64,000 bases of DNA from Beijerinckiaceae bacterium (GTDB lineage Bacteria; Pseudomonadota; Alphaproteobacteria; Rhizobiales; Beijerinckiaceae). The stretch lies in NCBI GenBank assembly GCA_024304885.1, contig JALJOM010000003.1, positions 1,088,110 through 1,152,109 on the forward strand, given 5' to 3'. The number at the start of each line of letters is the position of its first letter. Position 1 is the first letter of the stretch. Below are positions 1 through 10,179 of this stretch, piece after piece. A program made the translations under genes and the position numbers. Below the pieces are notes generated by a model, which did not search any database, was not told where the DNA came from, and saw only the letters and a program-made list of their open reading frames with translations.

Positions 1-1367
1 TCGACCTCGTCGATGCCATGGTGGCCGCGGCCGACGACAAGATCCCCGACCAGGAGGTCGCGGTCATCGAGCGCTCGGCTTGCCCGACCTGCGGCTCCTG
101 CTCGGGCATGTTCACCGCCAACTCGATGAATTGCCTGACGGAGGCGCTCGGCCTCGCGCTTCCGGGCAATGGCTCGATGCTCGCGACCCACGCCGATCGC
201 AAGCGCCTCTTCGTCGAGGCCGGCCATCTGATCGTCGATCTCGCCCGCCGCTGGTACGAGCAGGGCGATGCCTCCGTGCTGCCCCGCTCGATCGCGAGCT
301 TTGCGGCCTTCGAGAACGCGATGACGCTCGACATCTCCATGGGCGGCTCGACCAATACGGTGCTGCATCTCCTCGCCGCCGCCCACGAGGCGGAGGTCGA
401 TTTTTCCATGCGCGACATCGATCGCCTGTCGCGGCGCGTGCCGGTGCTCTGCAAGGTCGCGCCGTCCTCGCCCGACGTGCATCTCGAGGATGTCCATCGT
501 GCCGGGGGCATCATGGCGATCCTCGGCGAGCTCGACCGCGCCGGCCTCGTCCATTCGAACTTGCCGACCGTTCATTCCGCGACGCTCGCCGACGCCCTCG
601 CGCGGTGGGACGTGGCGCGCAGCGCGAGCGAGACGGTGACGGACTTCTACCGTGCCGCGCCGGGCGGCGTCCCGACCCAGGTCGCCTTCAGCCAGGCAAG
701 GCGCTTCGACGGGCTCGACCTCGATCGCGCGACGGGCGTGATCCGCGACGCCGCGCACGCCTTCTCGAAGGACGGCGGGCTCGCGGTCCTCTATGGCAAT
801 CTCGCCGAGGAGGGGTGCATCGTGAAGACGGCGGGCGTCGATGCCTCGATCCTGACCTTCGCGGGTCCGGCGCGCATCTTCGAGAGCCAGGACGCCGCGG
901 TGGACGCCATTCTCGGCGGTCGGGTGAAGCAAGGCGATGTCGCGGTGATCCGCTACGAAGGCCCGCGCGGCGGTCCCGGCATGCAGGAGATGCTCTATCC
1001 GACGAGCTACCTGAAGTCGAAGGGCCTCGGCAAGGCCTGCGCCTTGATCACCGACGGGCGCTTCTCCGGCGGCACCTCGGGCCTTTCGATCGGCCATGTC
1101 TCGCCCGAGGCGGCGGAAGGCGGCCTCATCGGGCTCGTGGAGGAGGGCGACCTCGTCGAGATCGATATCCCGAACCGGCGGATCCATCTCGCCGTGGCCG
1201 AGGCCGAGATCGCGCGGCGCCGCTCCGCCATGGAGGCCAAGGGCAAGGACGCCTGGAAGCCCGCGCATCGCGAGCGGAAGGTCTCGGCAGCGCTGAAGGC
1301 CTATGCCGCACTCACGACGAGCGCCGCGCGAGGCGCGGTGCGAGACGTCTCGCGGCTCGGGTCGTGA
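1..1367 (+). CDS. ilvD: Dihydroxy-acid dehydratase, 3' part (cut by window edge)
   Basis: Dehydrates 2,3-dihydroxy-3-methylbutanoate and its methylpentanoate homologue to the 2-keto acids of valine and isoleucine synthesis; cytoplasmic iron-sulfur enzyme. About 455 codons are visible, so roughly the first quarter lies outside the window. The motif [11 protein letters not shown] with the following SMNCL is the cluster-binding region of the IlvD/Edd family. Near the C terminus [10 protein letters not shown] and the segment around [22 protein letters not shown] are also typical of the family. The true start cannot be seen. It ends with TGA 130 bases before a LuxR-type gene and looks unrelated to it. 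Gluconate dehydratase (Edd) is a paralogue, but the C-terminal wording fits IlvD better. Confidence 0.95.
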   Translation, partial: DLVDAMVAAADDKIPDQEVAVIERSACPTCGSCSGMFTANSMNCLTEALGLALPGNGSMLATHADRKRLFVEAGHLIVDLARRWYEQGDASVLPRSIASFAAFENAMTLDISMGGSTNTVLHLLAAAHEAEVDFSMRDIDRLSRRVPVLCKVAPSSPDVHLEDVHRAGGIMAILGELDRAGLVHSNLPTVHSATLADALARWDVARSASETVTDFYRAAPGGVPTQVAFSQARRFDGLDLDRATGVIRDAAHAFSKDGGLAVLYGNLAEEGCIVKTAGVDASILTFAGPARIFESQDAAVDAILGGRVKQGDVAVIRYEGPRGGPGMQEMLYPTSYLKSKGLGKACALITDGRFSGGTSGLSIGHVSPEAAEGGLIGLVEEGDLVEIDIPNRRIHLAVAEAEIARRRSAMEAKGKDAWKPAHRERKVSAALKAYAALTTSAARGAVRDVSRLGS

Positions 1368-1496
1368 GGGGAGCCTCGTCCCCGGGAGGAAGCTGCGCTG
1401 CGCCTCGGACGGCTGTTAGGCACTCGTTATCTTACAAAAAGCTGACAAGCGACTCTCGATGTCGTACCAAGGCTTCCATCACGATCGGGAGGCCTC

Positions 1497-2639
1497 ATGA
1501 TTGCGGCTTCGAATGGAAGTGCCGAGATACTCACCGCAATCTATGATGCCGTTCTGGATCCATCGCGTTGGGATGAAGTCGTCGGGCGTATCGTCGCGGC
1601 CACGAATTCGGTGAGCGGCAGTATCGCGATCAGGCGGTCGGGGTCTATTCATCTGTCGGCCATACACAATATGGACCCCTTCTATCTCGATCTTTATGCG
1701 AAGAATTTTTATAATAGGAACCCACTCGACACCCTCAAGGACTCGCTGAGTCCTGGCCAGATAAGATCATATACCAAGGTCACCCAAAGCAGGACGTTCA
1801 AGAGCTCTGCCTATTTCAACGAATTCATTCACCCGCAGGGCTGGGGTGACGGTGTCATCTCCTGCCTCGCGCGTGGACAGACGGCTTCAGGCTATTTCGG
1901 GATCATCCGATCGCCCGACCGGATGTTGGTCGAACCCGCGGAATGGAATCTCCTCGAGACGGTCGTCCCGCATTTGCAGCGTGCCGTGGAGGTCCAACGC
2001 CTCCTCTTGCGAGCGACGACGATCGCGGATTCCCTCGGCCAGGCTTTTACCGCGGCAGGATTCGGCGTCCTTCTCGTCTCCGGGGACTGCGGGGTCCTCT
2101 TCGGCAACGCCAAGGCCGAGGAACACATTCGCCGGCGTGTCGGCCTGGGATATGCCCGAGGCCGGCTCGTGGCGACGGACCGTGTCGTCAACCAGCGCCT
2201 TCAGGCTCTCGTGCGCGCGGGCACGAAGACGGAGCACGGCACCGAAGGCGGAGGCGGAACACTCGAGCTTCGGCGCGAGGGGGAGGGACAGCGGCTTATC
2301 GTTCACGTCATCCCCCTCGTACCACAGCGCACTTGGGCGATCCTCGATCGTGACCGGCCAGCCGCCGCAGTTTTCGTCGTCGACCCCGGCGCGGACCTTC
2401 TCGTCCGAGTCCGGCAATTCGCCGCGAGATTCGGGCTGACAAGCGCGGAAATACGAGTCCTCGCCGAGATCATCGCCGGAAGCCGCATGCACGCCGCTGC
2501 CGACAAGCTGAAGATCGCCGAGGGAACGGTGCGCACCCACGCGAAACGTATCCTCGCCAAGACCGGAACGACGCGTCAAAGCGAGCTGATCCGGCGATTT
2601 TTCGAGACGAGCTTGCCGGGGTCTTCGGGCTTCTGGTGA
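1497..2639 (+). CDS. LuxR-family transcriptional regulator (380 aa)
   Basis: DNA-binding regulator. The last 65 residues form a LuxR/FixJ-type helix-turn-helix: FGLTSAEIRVLAEI, then AADKLKIAEGTVRTHAKRILAKTGTTRQSELIRRF. The first 300 residues do not look like an acyl-homoserine-lactone domain that I recognise. They read like the PAS/GAF-like N terminus of many alphaproteobacterial regulators of this length (EILTAIYDAVLDPSRWDEVV at the start). The ATG has a good ribosome site (GGAGG, four bases upstream). No LuxI-type synthase lies nearby. The first 300 bases are less GC-rich than the neighbours. The ligand and targets are unknown. Its closest downstream neighbour is a glycosyltransferase about 90 bases away, which could be a target, but nothing in the sequence proves it. 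Confidence 0.85.
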   Translation: MIAASNGSAEILTAIYDAVLDPSRWDEVVGRIVAATNSVSGSIAIRRSGSIHLSAIHNMDPFYLDLYAKNFYNRNPLDTLKDSLSPGQIRSYTKVTQSRTFKSSAYFNEFIHPQGWGDGVISCLARGQTASGYFGIIRSPDRMLVEPAEWNLLETVVPHLQRAVEVQRLLLRATTIADSLGQAFTAAGFGVLLVSGDCGVLFGNAKAEEHIRRRVGLGYARGRLVATDRVVNQRLQALVRAGTKTEHGTEGGGGTLELRREGEGQRLIVHVIPLVPQRTWAILDRDRPAAAVFVVDPGADLLVRVRQFAARFGLTSAEIRVLAEIIAGSRMHAAADKLKIAEGTVRTHAKRILAKTGTTRQSELIRRFFETSLPGSSGFW

Positions 2640-2732
2640 CGCTCCGTGTCGTGTGGTTGCGCAGCGCCTCGGCCGCTAGGGTGTACCTCGCAAACGCGCT
2701 TGTCCTGGATCGCAGTGACGACGGGCCGGGGA

Positions 2733-3950
2733 ATGGAAATCGTCTTTCTCGACAATGGATTGATCGGCCGGGGGGAGCACAGTTACAGCCTCGCCAAGTC
2801 AGTCGGCGCGGCTCTTGCCCGGCGCGGGCTGCCACACCGGATCTATGCCGCAAGAAGTGCCGACCCGTCAGTCGTCGTCGAGCTCGGCGCGATTCCCCAT
2901 TTCACGCACACGCTCTACGACAGCAAGCGCCCGCTCCTCGTGCTGCCCGGATGGGCGCGAGGCGGTTCCACCGAGCTCGCGATCTCCGAACGCAGAACCG
3001 CGAGGGTTCTCAATGCCTCCTACGCGCGCGACCTAGCCGCCCTGCCGCGCGCCATATGGAATCCCGACAAGCTCGTCGTCGTGCCGGGCCTGTCGCAGAA
3101 CCAGATTTTCGGTCTCCTCCGCACCCTCTTCGCCGTGCCGGAAGCCCGACGGCCTCGTGTCATATGCCAATTGATGTTCCCGCCCGATTGGACGTCCTGG
3201 GGCAGCATCTCGCGCCTCGGGGCCGAGCTCTATCGCAAAGCGTTTCGCCGCGCCGCCCCGCTCATCGGAAAGAGCTTGTTCTTCACCGCCGAGAACGAGC
3301 CGATCGCAGGACACTATCGCGCGCATTACGGGATCGACGCGCGCATCCTGCCCGTGCCTTTCGGCGGGGCGCACCCGGCACGACCCTGCAAAGGATGGCC
3401 GACCTTCGGGTTCCTCGGCTATTCCAAGTGCGAAAAGGGCTTTCACCTCCTGGCCCCGGCGATCGAAATCTGCCAGAAGCACGGGATCGACGCTGACTTC
3501 GCCATCCAGGTCCGCCACGACGGCTGGGAGGCGGCAACAGTCGCGGCGGAGGCAGCCTTGCGAAAGATGGACAGGGTCCGCCTCGTCGAAGGCGTGCTGG
3601 ACGCGGACGAGTTCGACCGCGAGATGGACCGGATCGACGTGATGCTCTTGCCCTATGATCCGGCGCTCTTCGGGCTTCGCGGCTCCGGCCTCTTCACGCA
3701 ATCGGTCGCGGCAGGTCGCCCGGTCGTTGCCGCGGCTGGAACCTTTGCCGGAGTGGAGATCGCGCGGGGCGCCGCGGAGGGCGTCGCGTTTTCTCCCTAC
3801 GATGCAGCGGCGCTCGCCGAGGCGATCCTGCGCTCGGCTTCCCGCCTCCCGGAAGCCGGCGCTCGCGCGGCCGGTCTCGCCAAGGACTTCGCGCGCCGGC
3901 ACAGCGCCGACGCCTATGTCGATGTGCTTCTGAGGCACATGCCTGCGTAG
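2733..3950 (+). CDS. Glycosyltransferase, GT-B fold (405 aa)
   Basis: Likely transfers a sugar from an activated donor; the acceptor is unknown. The N terminus [32 protein letters not shown] is a Rossmann-like start with the glycine-rich loop used by GT-B enzymes. The C-terminal half carries [16 protein letters not shown] and [32 protein letters not shown], matching the donor-binding region of GT4-type enzymes, including a glutamate/serine-rich loop variant. An in-frame GTG lies 29 codons upstream, but the ATG at 2733 is preceded by GGGG and begins the recognisable fold. It stands alone, without polysaccharide export or sugar nucleotide genes, so its product cannot be assigned. Confidence 0.75.
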   Translation: MEIVFLDNGLIGRGEHSYSLAKSVGAALARRGLPHRIYAARSADPSVVVELGAIPHFTHTLYDSKRPLLVLPGWARGGSTELAISERRTARVLNASYARDLAALPRAIWNPDKLVVVPGLSQNQIFGLLRTLFAVPEARRPRVICQLMFPPDWTSWGSISRLGAELYRKAFRRAAPLIGKSLFFTAENEPIAGHYRAHYGIDARILPVPFGGAHPARPCKGWPTFGFLGYSKCEKGFHLLAPAIEICQKHGIDADFAIQVRHDGWEAATVAAEAALRKMDRVRLVEGVLDADEFDREMDRIDVMLLPYDPALFGLRGSGLFTQSVAAGRPVVAAAGTFAGVEIARGAAEGVAFSPYDAAALAEAILRSASRLPEAGARAAGLAKDFARRHSADAYVDVLLRHMPA

Positions 3951-4009
3951 CGGTCGTCTTGCCTTGCCCGATGCGACGCGCTAGCGCTCTCGCATTCCCG
4001 GGGACCCCC

Positions 4010-5074
4010 ATGACGGCGAAGCCGACTCTCACCTATGCCGATGCCGGGGTCGATATCGACTCGGGCTCCGCCCTCGTCGAGGCGATCAAGCCGCTCTGCC
4101 GTGCGACACGGCGGCGCGGCGCCGATGCCGAGCTCGGCGGCTTCGGCGGCCTCTTCGACCTGAAGGCGGCAGGCTTCACCGACCCGATTCTCGTCGCCGC
4201 GAACGACGGGGTCGGCACGAAGGTCAAGATCGCGATCGACTCCGGCCTCCACGGCACGATCGGCATCGACCTCGTCGCCATGTGCGTTAACGATCTCGTC
4301 GTGCAAGGCGCGGAGCCCTTGTTCTTCCTCGACTATTACGCGACGGGCAAGCTCGATCCGAAGGTCGCGGCAGAGGTCGTGAAAGGCATCGCCGAAGGCT
4401 GCATCGCGGCGGGCTGCGCCTTGATCGGCGGCGAGACGGCGGAAATGCCCGGCCTCTACGCGAGCGCCGACTATGATCTCGCGGGCTTCGCCGTCGGGGC
4501 GGTCGAGCGCGGGCGGCTCTTGCCGAGACGCGATATCGGCGAGGGCGACATCGTGCTGGGGCTGCGCTCGTCCGGCATCCATTCCAACGGGTTCTCGCTG
4601 GTCCGAAGGATCGTCGCGGACCATGCCCTCGACTGGCATGGGCCTGCGCCCTTCATGGCCGAGAAAGGCCTCGCCGAGGCGCTGCTCGAGCCGACCCGCA
4701 TCTACGTTCGGCCGCTCCTCGAGGTGTTGCGCGCCACCACGGGCGTGAAGGGCTTGGCCCATGTGACGGGCGGCGGATTTCCGGAAAACCTGCCGCGAAT
4801 CCTGCCCGAAGGTCTCGGCATCGCGCTCGACCTTACGTCCTTCCCCGTGCCGGACGTCTTTCGCTGGATCGCGCGGGCGGGCGGCATCGCCGAGGCCGAG
4901 ATGCTCAAGACCTTCAATTGCGGGATCGGTATGGTCGTGGTGGTAGCAAAGGCCGAGGCCGATGCGGTCGCTAATGCCGTCGCGGCGACCGGCGAGACGC
5001 CGATCGTGCTCGGCGCGGTCGTCCCCGCGCAAGGGTCCGACCGCGTGACCACGCGTGGAAAGCTCGACTTGTGA
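4010..5074 (+). CDS. purM: Phosphoribosylformylglycinamidine cyclo-ligase (AIR synthetase)
   Basis: Closes the imidazole ring in purine synthesis, using ATP to turn FGAM into AIR; cytoplasmic. The 354-residue length is normal. Visible family motifs are [13 protein letters not shown] at the N terminus, [11 protein letters not shown] (ATP-binding region), [30 protein letters not shown], and [12 protein letters not shown]. An upstream ATG at 3959 is in frame, but the protein family begins with the Thr-Tyr-Ala-Asp-Ala segment, so the start at 4010, preceded by GGGG, is preferred. The gene overlaps purN by four bases, indicating a two-gene operon and translational coupling. Confidence 0.97.
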   Translation: MTAKPTLTYADAGVDIDSGSALVEAIKPLCRATRRRGADAELGGFGGLFDLKAAGFTDPILVAANDGVGTKVKIAIDSGLHGTIGIDLVAMCVNDLVVQGAEPLFFLDYYATGKLDPKVAAEVVKGIAEGCIAAGCALIGGETAEMPGLYASADYDLAGFAVGAVERGRLLPRRDIGEGDIVLGLRSSGIHSNGFSLVRRIVADHALDWHGPAPFMAEKGLAEALLEPTRIYVRPLLEVLRATTGVKGLAHVTGGGFPENLPRILPEGLGIALDLTSFPVPDVFRWIARAGGIAEAEMLKTFNCGIGMVVVVAKAEADAVANAVAATGETPIVLGAVVPAQGSDRVTTRGKLDL

Positions 5075-5730
5075 TCCTGCGACGCAAGCGCACCGCGATC
5101 CTCGTCTCCGGCCGCGGATCCAACATGCGCGCGCTCGTCGAAGCGGCGCAGGGCCCCGATTTCCCGGCCGAGATTTGCCTCGTCCTGTCGAACCGGCCGG
5201 ATGCGCCGGGCTTGGCTTTCGCCAAGGAGAAAGGACTCGCGGTTGCGGTCGTCGATCACAAGATTCACGCCGGCCGCGAGGAGTTCGAGCGCTCGATGCA
5301 GGTGCTGCTCGAGCTCCACGGGATCGATCTCGTCTGCCTCGCAGGCTTCATGCGCCTGCTCACGCCGTGGTTCATCGGGCAATGGCGCGGCCGCCTCGTC
5401 AATATCCACCCGGCCCTCTTGCCCGCCTACCGCGGCCTCCACACCCATGCGCGCGCGCTCGCCGACGGCGTGAAGATCCACGGCTGCACGGTGCATTTCG
5501 TCGTCGAGGCCATGGACGAGGGGCCGATCATCGCCCAGGCCGCTGTCCCTGTCCTCGATACGGATACGCCCGAGACTCTCGCTGCGAGGGTTCTCGCGCA
5601 GGAGCATATCATCTACCCGGCGGCGCTCGGGCATATCGCCGGAGGGTCCTACACCGTTCGAGGCAACCGTGTGCTGCTGGGTGAGCCGGCGGCGGAGCCG
5701 CTGCCGCTCCTCGTGCCGCCGGTCGCGTAG
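5071..5730 (+). CDS. purN: Phosphoribosylglycinamide formyltransferase (GART)
   Basis: Transfers a formyl group from 10-formyl-tetrahydrofolate to GAR in purine synthesis. It is 219 residues long, with [16 protein letters not shown] as the nucleotide loop near the N terminus, LAGFMRLL, and [16 protein letters not shown], which holds the catalytic His and Asn of the family. Start is GTG overlapping the TGA of purM, so it is translated with it. The C-terminal tail of about 20 residues is slightly longer than in the Escherichia coli protein. This is the standard alphaproteobacterial purMN pair. Confidence 0.96.
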   Translation: MILRRKRTAILVSGRGSNMRALVEAAQGPDFPAEICLVLSNRPDAPGLAFAKEKGLAVAVVDHKIHAGREEFERSMQVLLELHGIDLVCLAGFMRLLTPWFIGQWRGRLVNIHPALLPAYRGLHTHARALADGVKIHGCTVHFVVEAMDEGPIIAQAAVPVLDTDTPETLAARVLAQEHIIYPAALGHIAGGSYTVRGNRVLLGEPAAEPLPLLVPPVA

Positions 5731-5742
5731 GTTTCGGTCCGC

Positions 5743-7263
5743 TCAGAAGAATCCCATAGCCTTCGGGCTGTAGCTGACCAGGATGTTCTTCGTCTTCTGG
5801 TAATGGTCGAGCATCATCTTGTGGGTCTCACGACCGATCCCGGACTGCTTGTAGCCGCCGAAGGCCGCATGCGCCGGGTAGAGGTGGTAGCAATTCACCC
5901 ACACACGCCCGGCCTCGATCGCGCGGCCGAAGCGATAGGCGCGGGTGCCGTCGCGCGTCCACACGCCAGCGCCGAGGCCATAGAGCGTGTCGTTGGCGAT
6001 CGCGAGCGCCTCGTCGTCGTCCTTGAACGTGGTCACGGAAACCACCGGGCCGAAAATCTCCTCCTGGAAGATCCGCATCCTGTTGTGGCCTTCGAGCACG
6101 GTCGGCGCCACATAGAAGCCCTTCGCGAGGTCGGCGCCGACGTCCGCCTTGCCGCCGCCGGCCAGCACCTTGGCGCCCTCCTGCTTGCCGATCTCGATAT
6201 AGGACAGGATCTTCTCGAGCTGGTCGTTGGAGGCTTGCGCCCCCACCATGGTCTCGTCGTCGAGCGGGTTGCCTTGATGCATCGCCTTCACTCGCGCGAG
6301 GCACCGCTCCATGAACCGGTCGTAGATCTTCTCGTGCACGAGCGCGCGCGACGGGCAGGTGCAGACCTCGCCTTGGTTCAGGGCGAACATCGCGAATCCC
6401 TCGAGCGCCTTGTCGAGGAAGTCGTCGTCCTCGCGGGCCACGTCCTCGAAGAAGATGTTGGGCGACTTGCCGCCGAGCTCGAGGGTCACCGGGATGATGT
6501 TGTCCGATGCATATTGCATGATGAGCCGGCCGGTCGTCGTCTCGCCGGTGAAGGCGACCTTGGCCACACGCTTGTTCTGCGCGAGCGGCTTGCCCGCCTC
6601 GAAGCCGAACCCGTTCACCACGTTCACCACGCCCGGCGGAAGCAAGTCGCCGATCATGTCCATGAGCACCATGATGCTCATCGGCGTCTGCTCGGCGGGC
6701 TTCAGCACCACGCAATTGCCGGCGGCGAGCGCGGGCGCGAGCTTCCACACCGCCATCAGGAGCGGGAAGTTCCACGGGATGATCTGTGCGACCACACCGA
6801 GCGGCTCGTGGAAATGATAGGCGACGGTATCGTGGTCGATCTCGCTGAGGCTCCCTTCCTGCGCGCGCAGGCAGCCGGCGAAGTAGCGGAAATGATCCAC
6901 CGCGAGCGGCAGATCCGCGGCCTTGGATTCACGGATCGGCTTGCCGTTGTCGATCGTCTCGACGAGGGCGAGAAGGTCGAGCTTTTCCTCCATCCGGTCG
7001 GCGACCTTGCTCAGGATGCGCGCGCGCTCTGCCGGTGCCGTGCGTCCCCAGGCCTCGCGTGCGGCATGGGCGGCGTCGAGCGCGAGCTCGACGTCCTCGG
7101 CGCTCGAGCGGGCGATCGTACAGACCGTGCTGCCGTCGATCGGCGAGATGTTCGCGAAGCTCTGGCCCTTCACGGCCGGCACCCATCGGCCGCCGATGAA
7201 ATTGTCGTAGTGCGGCCGGATCGCGATCTGATGGGCGATGTCGGCGAGAATCTTGTCCACCAT
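5743..7263 (-). CDS. NAD-dependent aldehyde dehydrogenase, ExaC/AcoD type (506 aa)
   Basis: Oxidises an aldehyde to the acid with NAD(P)+. The sequence matches the acetaldehyde dehydrogenase II/ExaC group: [23 protein letters not shown], the NAD loop FTGETTTGR, catalytic Glu in [10 protein letters not shown] (about residue 262) and catalytic Cys in [11 protein letters not shown] (about residue 301). The C terminus has [14 protein letters not shown]. The chosen ATG has GGGAGG five bases upstream; an in-frame ATG ten codons earlier has no such site. The 3' end faces purN. Such enzymes often serve ethanol or other alcohol oxidation, but no alcohol dehydrogenase is adjacent. Confidence 0.93.
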   Translation of the reverse strand: MVDKILADIAHQIAIRPHYDNFIGGRWVPAVKGQSFANISPIDGSTVCTIARSSAEDVELALDAAHAAREAWGRTAPAERARILSKVADRMEEKLDLLALVETIDNGKPIRESKAADLPLAVDHFRYFAGCLRAQEGSLSEIDHDTVAYHFHEPLGVVAQIIPWNFPLLMAVWKLAPALAAGNCVVLKPAEQTPMSIMVLMDMIGDLLPPGVVNVVNGFGFEAGKPLAQNKRVAKVAFTGETTTGRLIMQYASDNIIPVTLELGGKSPNIFFEDVAREDDDFLDKALEGFAMFALNQGEVCTCPSRALVHEKIYDRFMERCLARVKAMHQGNPLDDETMVGAQASNDQLEKILSYIEIGKQEGAKVLAGGGKADVGADLAKGFYVAPTVLEGHNRMRIFQEEIFGPVVSVTTFKDDDEALAIANDTLYGLGAGVWTRDGTRAYRFGRAIEAGRVWVNCYHLYPAHAAFGGYKQSGIGRETHKMMLDHYQKTKNILVSYSPKAMGFF

Positions 7264-7531
7264 GTTCGCCTCCCTGCACAGCTGGTCGCACATTGTGCGC
7301 CAGCGCGTTCCGCTGTCGTTCCCGCGAATTTAGCATCTCGGGAACGTTTGGGAAGCCGCAGGAAAGCGAATTATCTTTCGGGGCCGCCGCGACAGCCGAG
7401 CCATCGCACGAGGGAAGGCGCGAGCTCTCGCCGGAGCTTGCGCTACACCGGCAGCATCGCGCGGCGTCTTCGGCATCCTCGGCCGCAGCGAGCGAGACCG
7501 GAAGCTCGGGTGACCTCGAGCGAGATCGAAC

Positions 7532-7687
7532 CTAGATCCGCCCGAGCAGCGCCAGCAGCAACACGACGACGAGAACAAGCCCTAGAATCCCACCCGGGCC
7601 ATAGCCCCAATTCGCGCTATAAGGCCATGTGGGCAATGCACCGAGCAGCAACAGGATCAAGATTACGATCAGAATTGTAGACAACAT
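7532..7687 (-). CDS. DUF3309 small membrane protein (51 aa)
   Basis: A very short gene found by direct translation of the minus strand. The product starts MLSTILIVILILLLLGALPTW, continues with a PYSANWGYGPGG turn, and closes with a second hydrophobic stretch ILGLVLVVVLLLALLGRI. This two-helix layout around a Trp/Gly/Pro loop is the DUF3309 family, common in Hyphomicrobiales and of unknown function. A ribosome site, GAAGGGAG, lies seven bases before the ATG. The nearest neighbours are the aldehyde dehydrogenase (same strand, downstream) and an MgtC-like gene (divergent). Confidence 0.85.
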   Translation of the reverse strand: MLSTILIVILILLLLGALPTWPYSANWGYGPGGILGLVLVVVLLLALLGRI

Positions 7688-7962
7688 CTCGTGACTCCCT
7701 TCATGCTATCGACTCGGAGGTTGCGCAATGCGTCCAGCAAGACCGTCGGCGCGCGCTCTGTCGTCAGCGCGCCGGCATAACGTCGATAGGTATCATTGGT
7801 TCCGGTTTGCCACCGACCGCCGAGGCTCCTCCACCTGCAGCGAGACGCGGTGGTACCGCAAAGGCCTATGCCGCGACCACGCCTGCACGAGAAACCCGGG
7901 CCGCTTTCGTTCGTTGATCCATTCTGAACGCAACCTCGCGAGCGCAAACGGATCGATCTGCC

Positions 7963-8667
7963 ATGACCTTGCAACCGAGCTGGGAAGACATCGCGCTTCG
8001 ATTGGCGCTCACGCTACTCGCCGGAGGCTTGCTCGGCCTCAACCGTGGGGTTCATGGCAGGGCTGTAGGCCTGCGCACCACATGGCTCGTGACTCTCGCG
8101 GCTTCGTTGGCGATGTTGCTGGCGAACAGCCTCGTCGACACTACCGATCGCCCGCCCGAGTCCTTCGTGACTATGGACGTGATGCGGTTGCCGCTCGGCG
8201 TGCTGACGGGAATAGGCTTCATCGGGGCCGGTGCGATCTTTCGCAACGACACGCTGATCACCGGCGTGACCACGGCCGCCACATTGTGGCTCGCGACGAT
8301 GATCGGCCTATGCCTCGGCGCCGGTGAAATCTCCTTGGGTCTCGTCTCCTGCGGGATCGGGTTCCTGATCTTGAACTCGACCCGAATCGAAGCCGCCTTC
8401 AGCAAGGATCGCATGGCAACGCTCGAAGTATGGGGAAGCGAGAGCCTCTCCGACGATGCGGTCCGAGGAGTTCTCGAATCCTTTGGCGTCAAGGTTTCGG
8501 CTTCTTCGATCCGGCTGGACAACGAGGGGAAGCTGAAGCATCTGCGGTTCGAGATCGAGCGGCGTGAGTCCTCGGACTGCGGTGTGCCCCCGCCCTTCCT
8601 TCAGCTCGTCGCGGAGCTGCCGCATGTCTCCTCCCTGGAGTGGAAGGCGGTCATGCTTCCGGTTTGA
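7963..8667 (+). CDS. MgtC/SapB-family membrane protein (234 aa)
   Basis: Inner-membrane protein of the MgtC/SapB family, linked in other bacteria to growth at low magnesium and to modulation of the F-type ATPase. The first 140 residues hold four to five membrane helices with the family hallmark LLAGGLLGLNRGVHGRAVGLRTTWLVTLAAS and LGVLTGIGFIGAGAIFRNDTLITGVTTAATLW. The last 80 residues form a soluble domain, as in longer MgtC relatives. Upstream there are 275 bases without another gene on this strand. I see no convincing magnesium leader there. The specific role is unproven. Confidence 0.9.
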   Translation: MTLQPSWEDIALRLALTLLAGGLLGLNRGVHGRAVGLRTTWLVTLAASLAMLLANSLVDTTDRPPESFVTMDVMRLPLGVLTGIGFIGAGAIFRNDTLITGVTTAATLWLATMIGLCLGAGEISLGLVSCGIGFLILNSTRIEAAFSKDRMATLEVWGSESLSDDAVRGVLESFGVKVSASSIRLDNEGKLKHLRFEIERRESSDCGVPPPFLQLVAELPHVSSLEWKAVMLPV

Positions 8668-8769
8668 TCAGGGTCGCTCTCCGAGGATCGGCCGCTGCCG
8701 TCGAGACTTTTGAGGAATTGACCGAGAAGAATGCTGAGGACGGGGCCGATCTCGGTGGCGATCGAGACC

Positions 8770-8897
8770 CTGTCAGGTCGGCGCCAGACCCGGAATGTCG
8801 TGATTCTCCTGGCTGCGGCCGCGCTGGCTGTCGTGGTGCCGGCTCGGCCCGCAGGGCTGCGATGCTCGATCCGATCGACGCTTTGCGCTACGAGTGA
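8770..8897 (+). pseudogene. Decayed C-terminal tail of a MacB/FtsX-type ABC permease
   Basis: One frame (codons in register with position 8731) reads NVVILLAAAALAVVVPAR, and the next frame, joined near 8850, reads RRAAMLDPIDALRYE and then TGA. Together they rebuild the typical end of MacB or ADOP-type permeases: last helix, PARRAA linker, DPxxALRYE end. The frame change and the absence of the upstream 300-700 residues or of an ATPase gene show that this is a remnant. The exact left edge is not clear. The match is by eye only. Confidence 0.55.
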
Positions 8898-8977
8898 AGC
8901 GACGGACGGCGCCCGCCGATGTCGTCCGATGCGTGCCCGGTCGAGCTCGAGGAGTTCACCTCGGCCCCCTGGATCAC

Positions 8978-9091
8978 GATGACTTTGGATCGAATCGATC
9001 CGAAGTCATGAAACGTGATCGAGTCCAAAAGCTTAGTGCGGGATGCGGGCGGAAGACCGGTATCCACTTTTCCTCATCCCGCTCTAGCGGC
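8978..9091 (-). repeat. Copy of dispersed intergenic palindromic repeat (inverted orientation)
   Basis: This stretch reads as the reverse complement of the repeat at 46810-46970. Shared blocks are the GAGCGGGATGAGGAAAAGTG segment, CTAAGCTTTTGGA, and a palindromic core of GGATCGATTCGATCC flanked by CATGACTT/AAGTCATG. It fills the gap between the ABC remnant and the inositol monophosphatase gene. No coding function is seen. Confidence 0.75.
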
Positions 9092-9304
9092 AGGAGGCGG
9101 TTTCCGGTCCGTGTCACCCCGAACGTCGCCGAGCGGCCCCGGTCGTGCATGGCCGGACTGCGGCCTTCTCTTGTAGGCTCGTGATCCGCGAGACCGGGTT
9201 GCGCGTGCCGGTCCCGCCCTTCATAGAGGCGGGCGAGGCGATCGTCGTCGCTGCGAGCAGCGTCGTCGCTACGAACGAGGGGACCTCCATGCGCCGGGCG
9301 GAGT

Positions 9305-9360
9305 AGAGCAATTTCGGTTTCGATGTCGATGCTTCGAACCATCGACATCGATGACGGAAA
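9305..9360 (+). repeat. Partial dispersed repeat with inverted repeat
   Basis: Starts with TAGAGCAATTTC, the usual left end of the dispersed repeat. It then forms an 11-base perfect inverted repeat, CGATGTCGATG at 9321-9331 and its complement at 9340-9350, with an eight-base loop. It lies 31 bases upstream of the inositol monophosphatase start, so it may affect that gene's leader. Confidence 0.55.
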
Positions 9361-9390
9361 CGGGTCAATTTTTTCGGGACAGGCTCCAGC

Positions 9391-10179
9391 GTGATCAAAT
9401 CCGCCCTCATGAACGTGATGACAGCGGCCGCCCTGAAGGCCGGACGCGGCCTGAAGCGCGACTTCGGCGAGGTCGAGAACCTGCAGGTCTCGGTCAAGGG
9501 GCCGGGCGATTTCGTCTCGGCCGCCGACCGCAAGGCCGAGAAGGTGCTCTTCGAGGAGCTTTCCAAGGCGCGGCCGGGCTATGGCTTCGTGCTCGAGGAG
9601 AGCGGCACGATCGAGGGGCCGGACAAGAGCCATACCTGGTATATCGACCCGCTCGACGGCACGACGAACTTTCTTCACGGCCTGCCGCTCTTCGCGATCT
9701 CGATCGCGCTCGCCCGCGAGGGCCAGCTCGTCGCCGGCCTCGTCTATAATCCCGTGACCGACGAGATGTTCGTCGCCGAGAAAGGGCAGGGCGCCTATTG
9801 CAACAATCGCCGGCTGCGCGTCGCTGCGCGGCGTGACCTGGCCGACACCCTGATCGGCTGCGGCGTGCCGCATCTCGGCAAGATGAACGACCACGCTCGG
9901 TTCACGAAGGAATTCAACGCCGTGATGGCGAAGGTCGCGAACCTGCGCCGGCTGGGCTCCGCCGCGCTCGATCTCTGCTTCGTCGCCGCCGGCAGCTACG
10001 ACGGGTTCTGGGAGCGCGGCCTGAAGTCCTGGGACATGGCCGCCGGCATCGTGATCGTCCGCGAGGCCGGCGGCTTCGTGACCGACGCGGACGGCGGCGA
10101 GGACATGATGGGCAAGGGCTCGGTCTGCGCCGGCAACGAGGCGATCCACAGGCAATTGCTCGCGCTCGTGCGCTCGTAG
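9391..10179 (+). CDS. Inositol monophosphatase family protein (SuhB-like, 262 aa)
   Basis: Mg-dependent phosphatase of myo-inositol-1-phosphate or a related sugar phosphate; SuhB members can also act in rRNA transcription. Metal-site motifs are all present: GDFVSAADRKAE, the Glu in LEESG, YIDPLDGTTNFLHGLP, and SWDMAAGIVIVREAGG near the end. The start is GTG; the residues that follow (SALMNVMTAAALKAGRGL) match the N terminus of alphaproteobacterial SuhB-like proteins, which supports it. It stands alone between two repeat-bearing or empty gaps. Confidence 0.92.
   Translation: MIKSALMNVMTAAALKAGRGLKRDFGEVENLQVSVKGPGDFVSAADRKAEKVLFEELSKARPGYGFVLEESGTIEGPDKSHTWYIDPLDGTTNFLHGLPLFAISIALAREGQLVAGLVYNPVTDEMFVAEKGQGAYCNNRRLRVAARRDLADTLIGCGVPHLGKMNDHARFTKEFNAVMAKVANLRRLGSAALDLCFVAAGSYDGFWERGLKSWDMAAGIVIVREAGGFVTDADGGEDMMGKGSVCAGNEAIHRQLLALVRS

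Noticed and set aside
7690-7962. Magnesium-sensing leader upstream of the MgtC-like gene
   Set aside because: I looked for an M-box or a proline-rich leader peptide and saw neither structure nor a convincing short frame.
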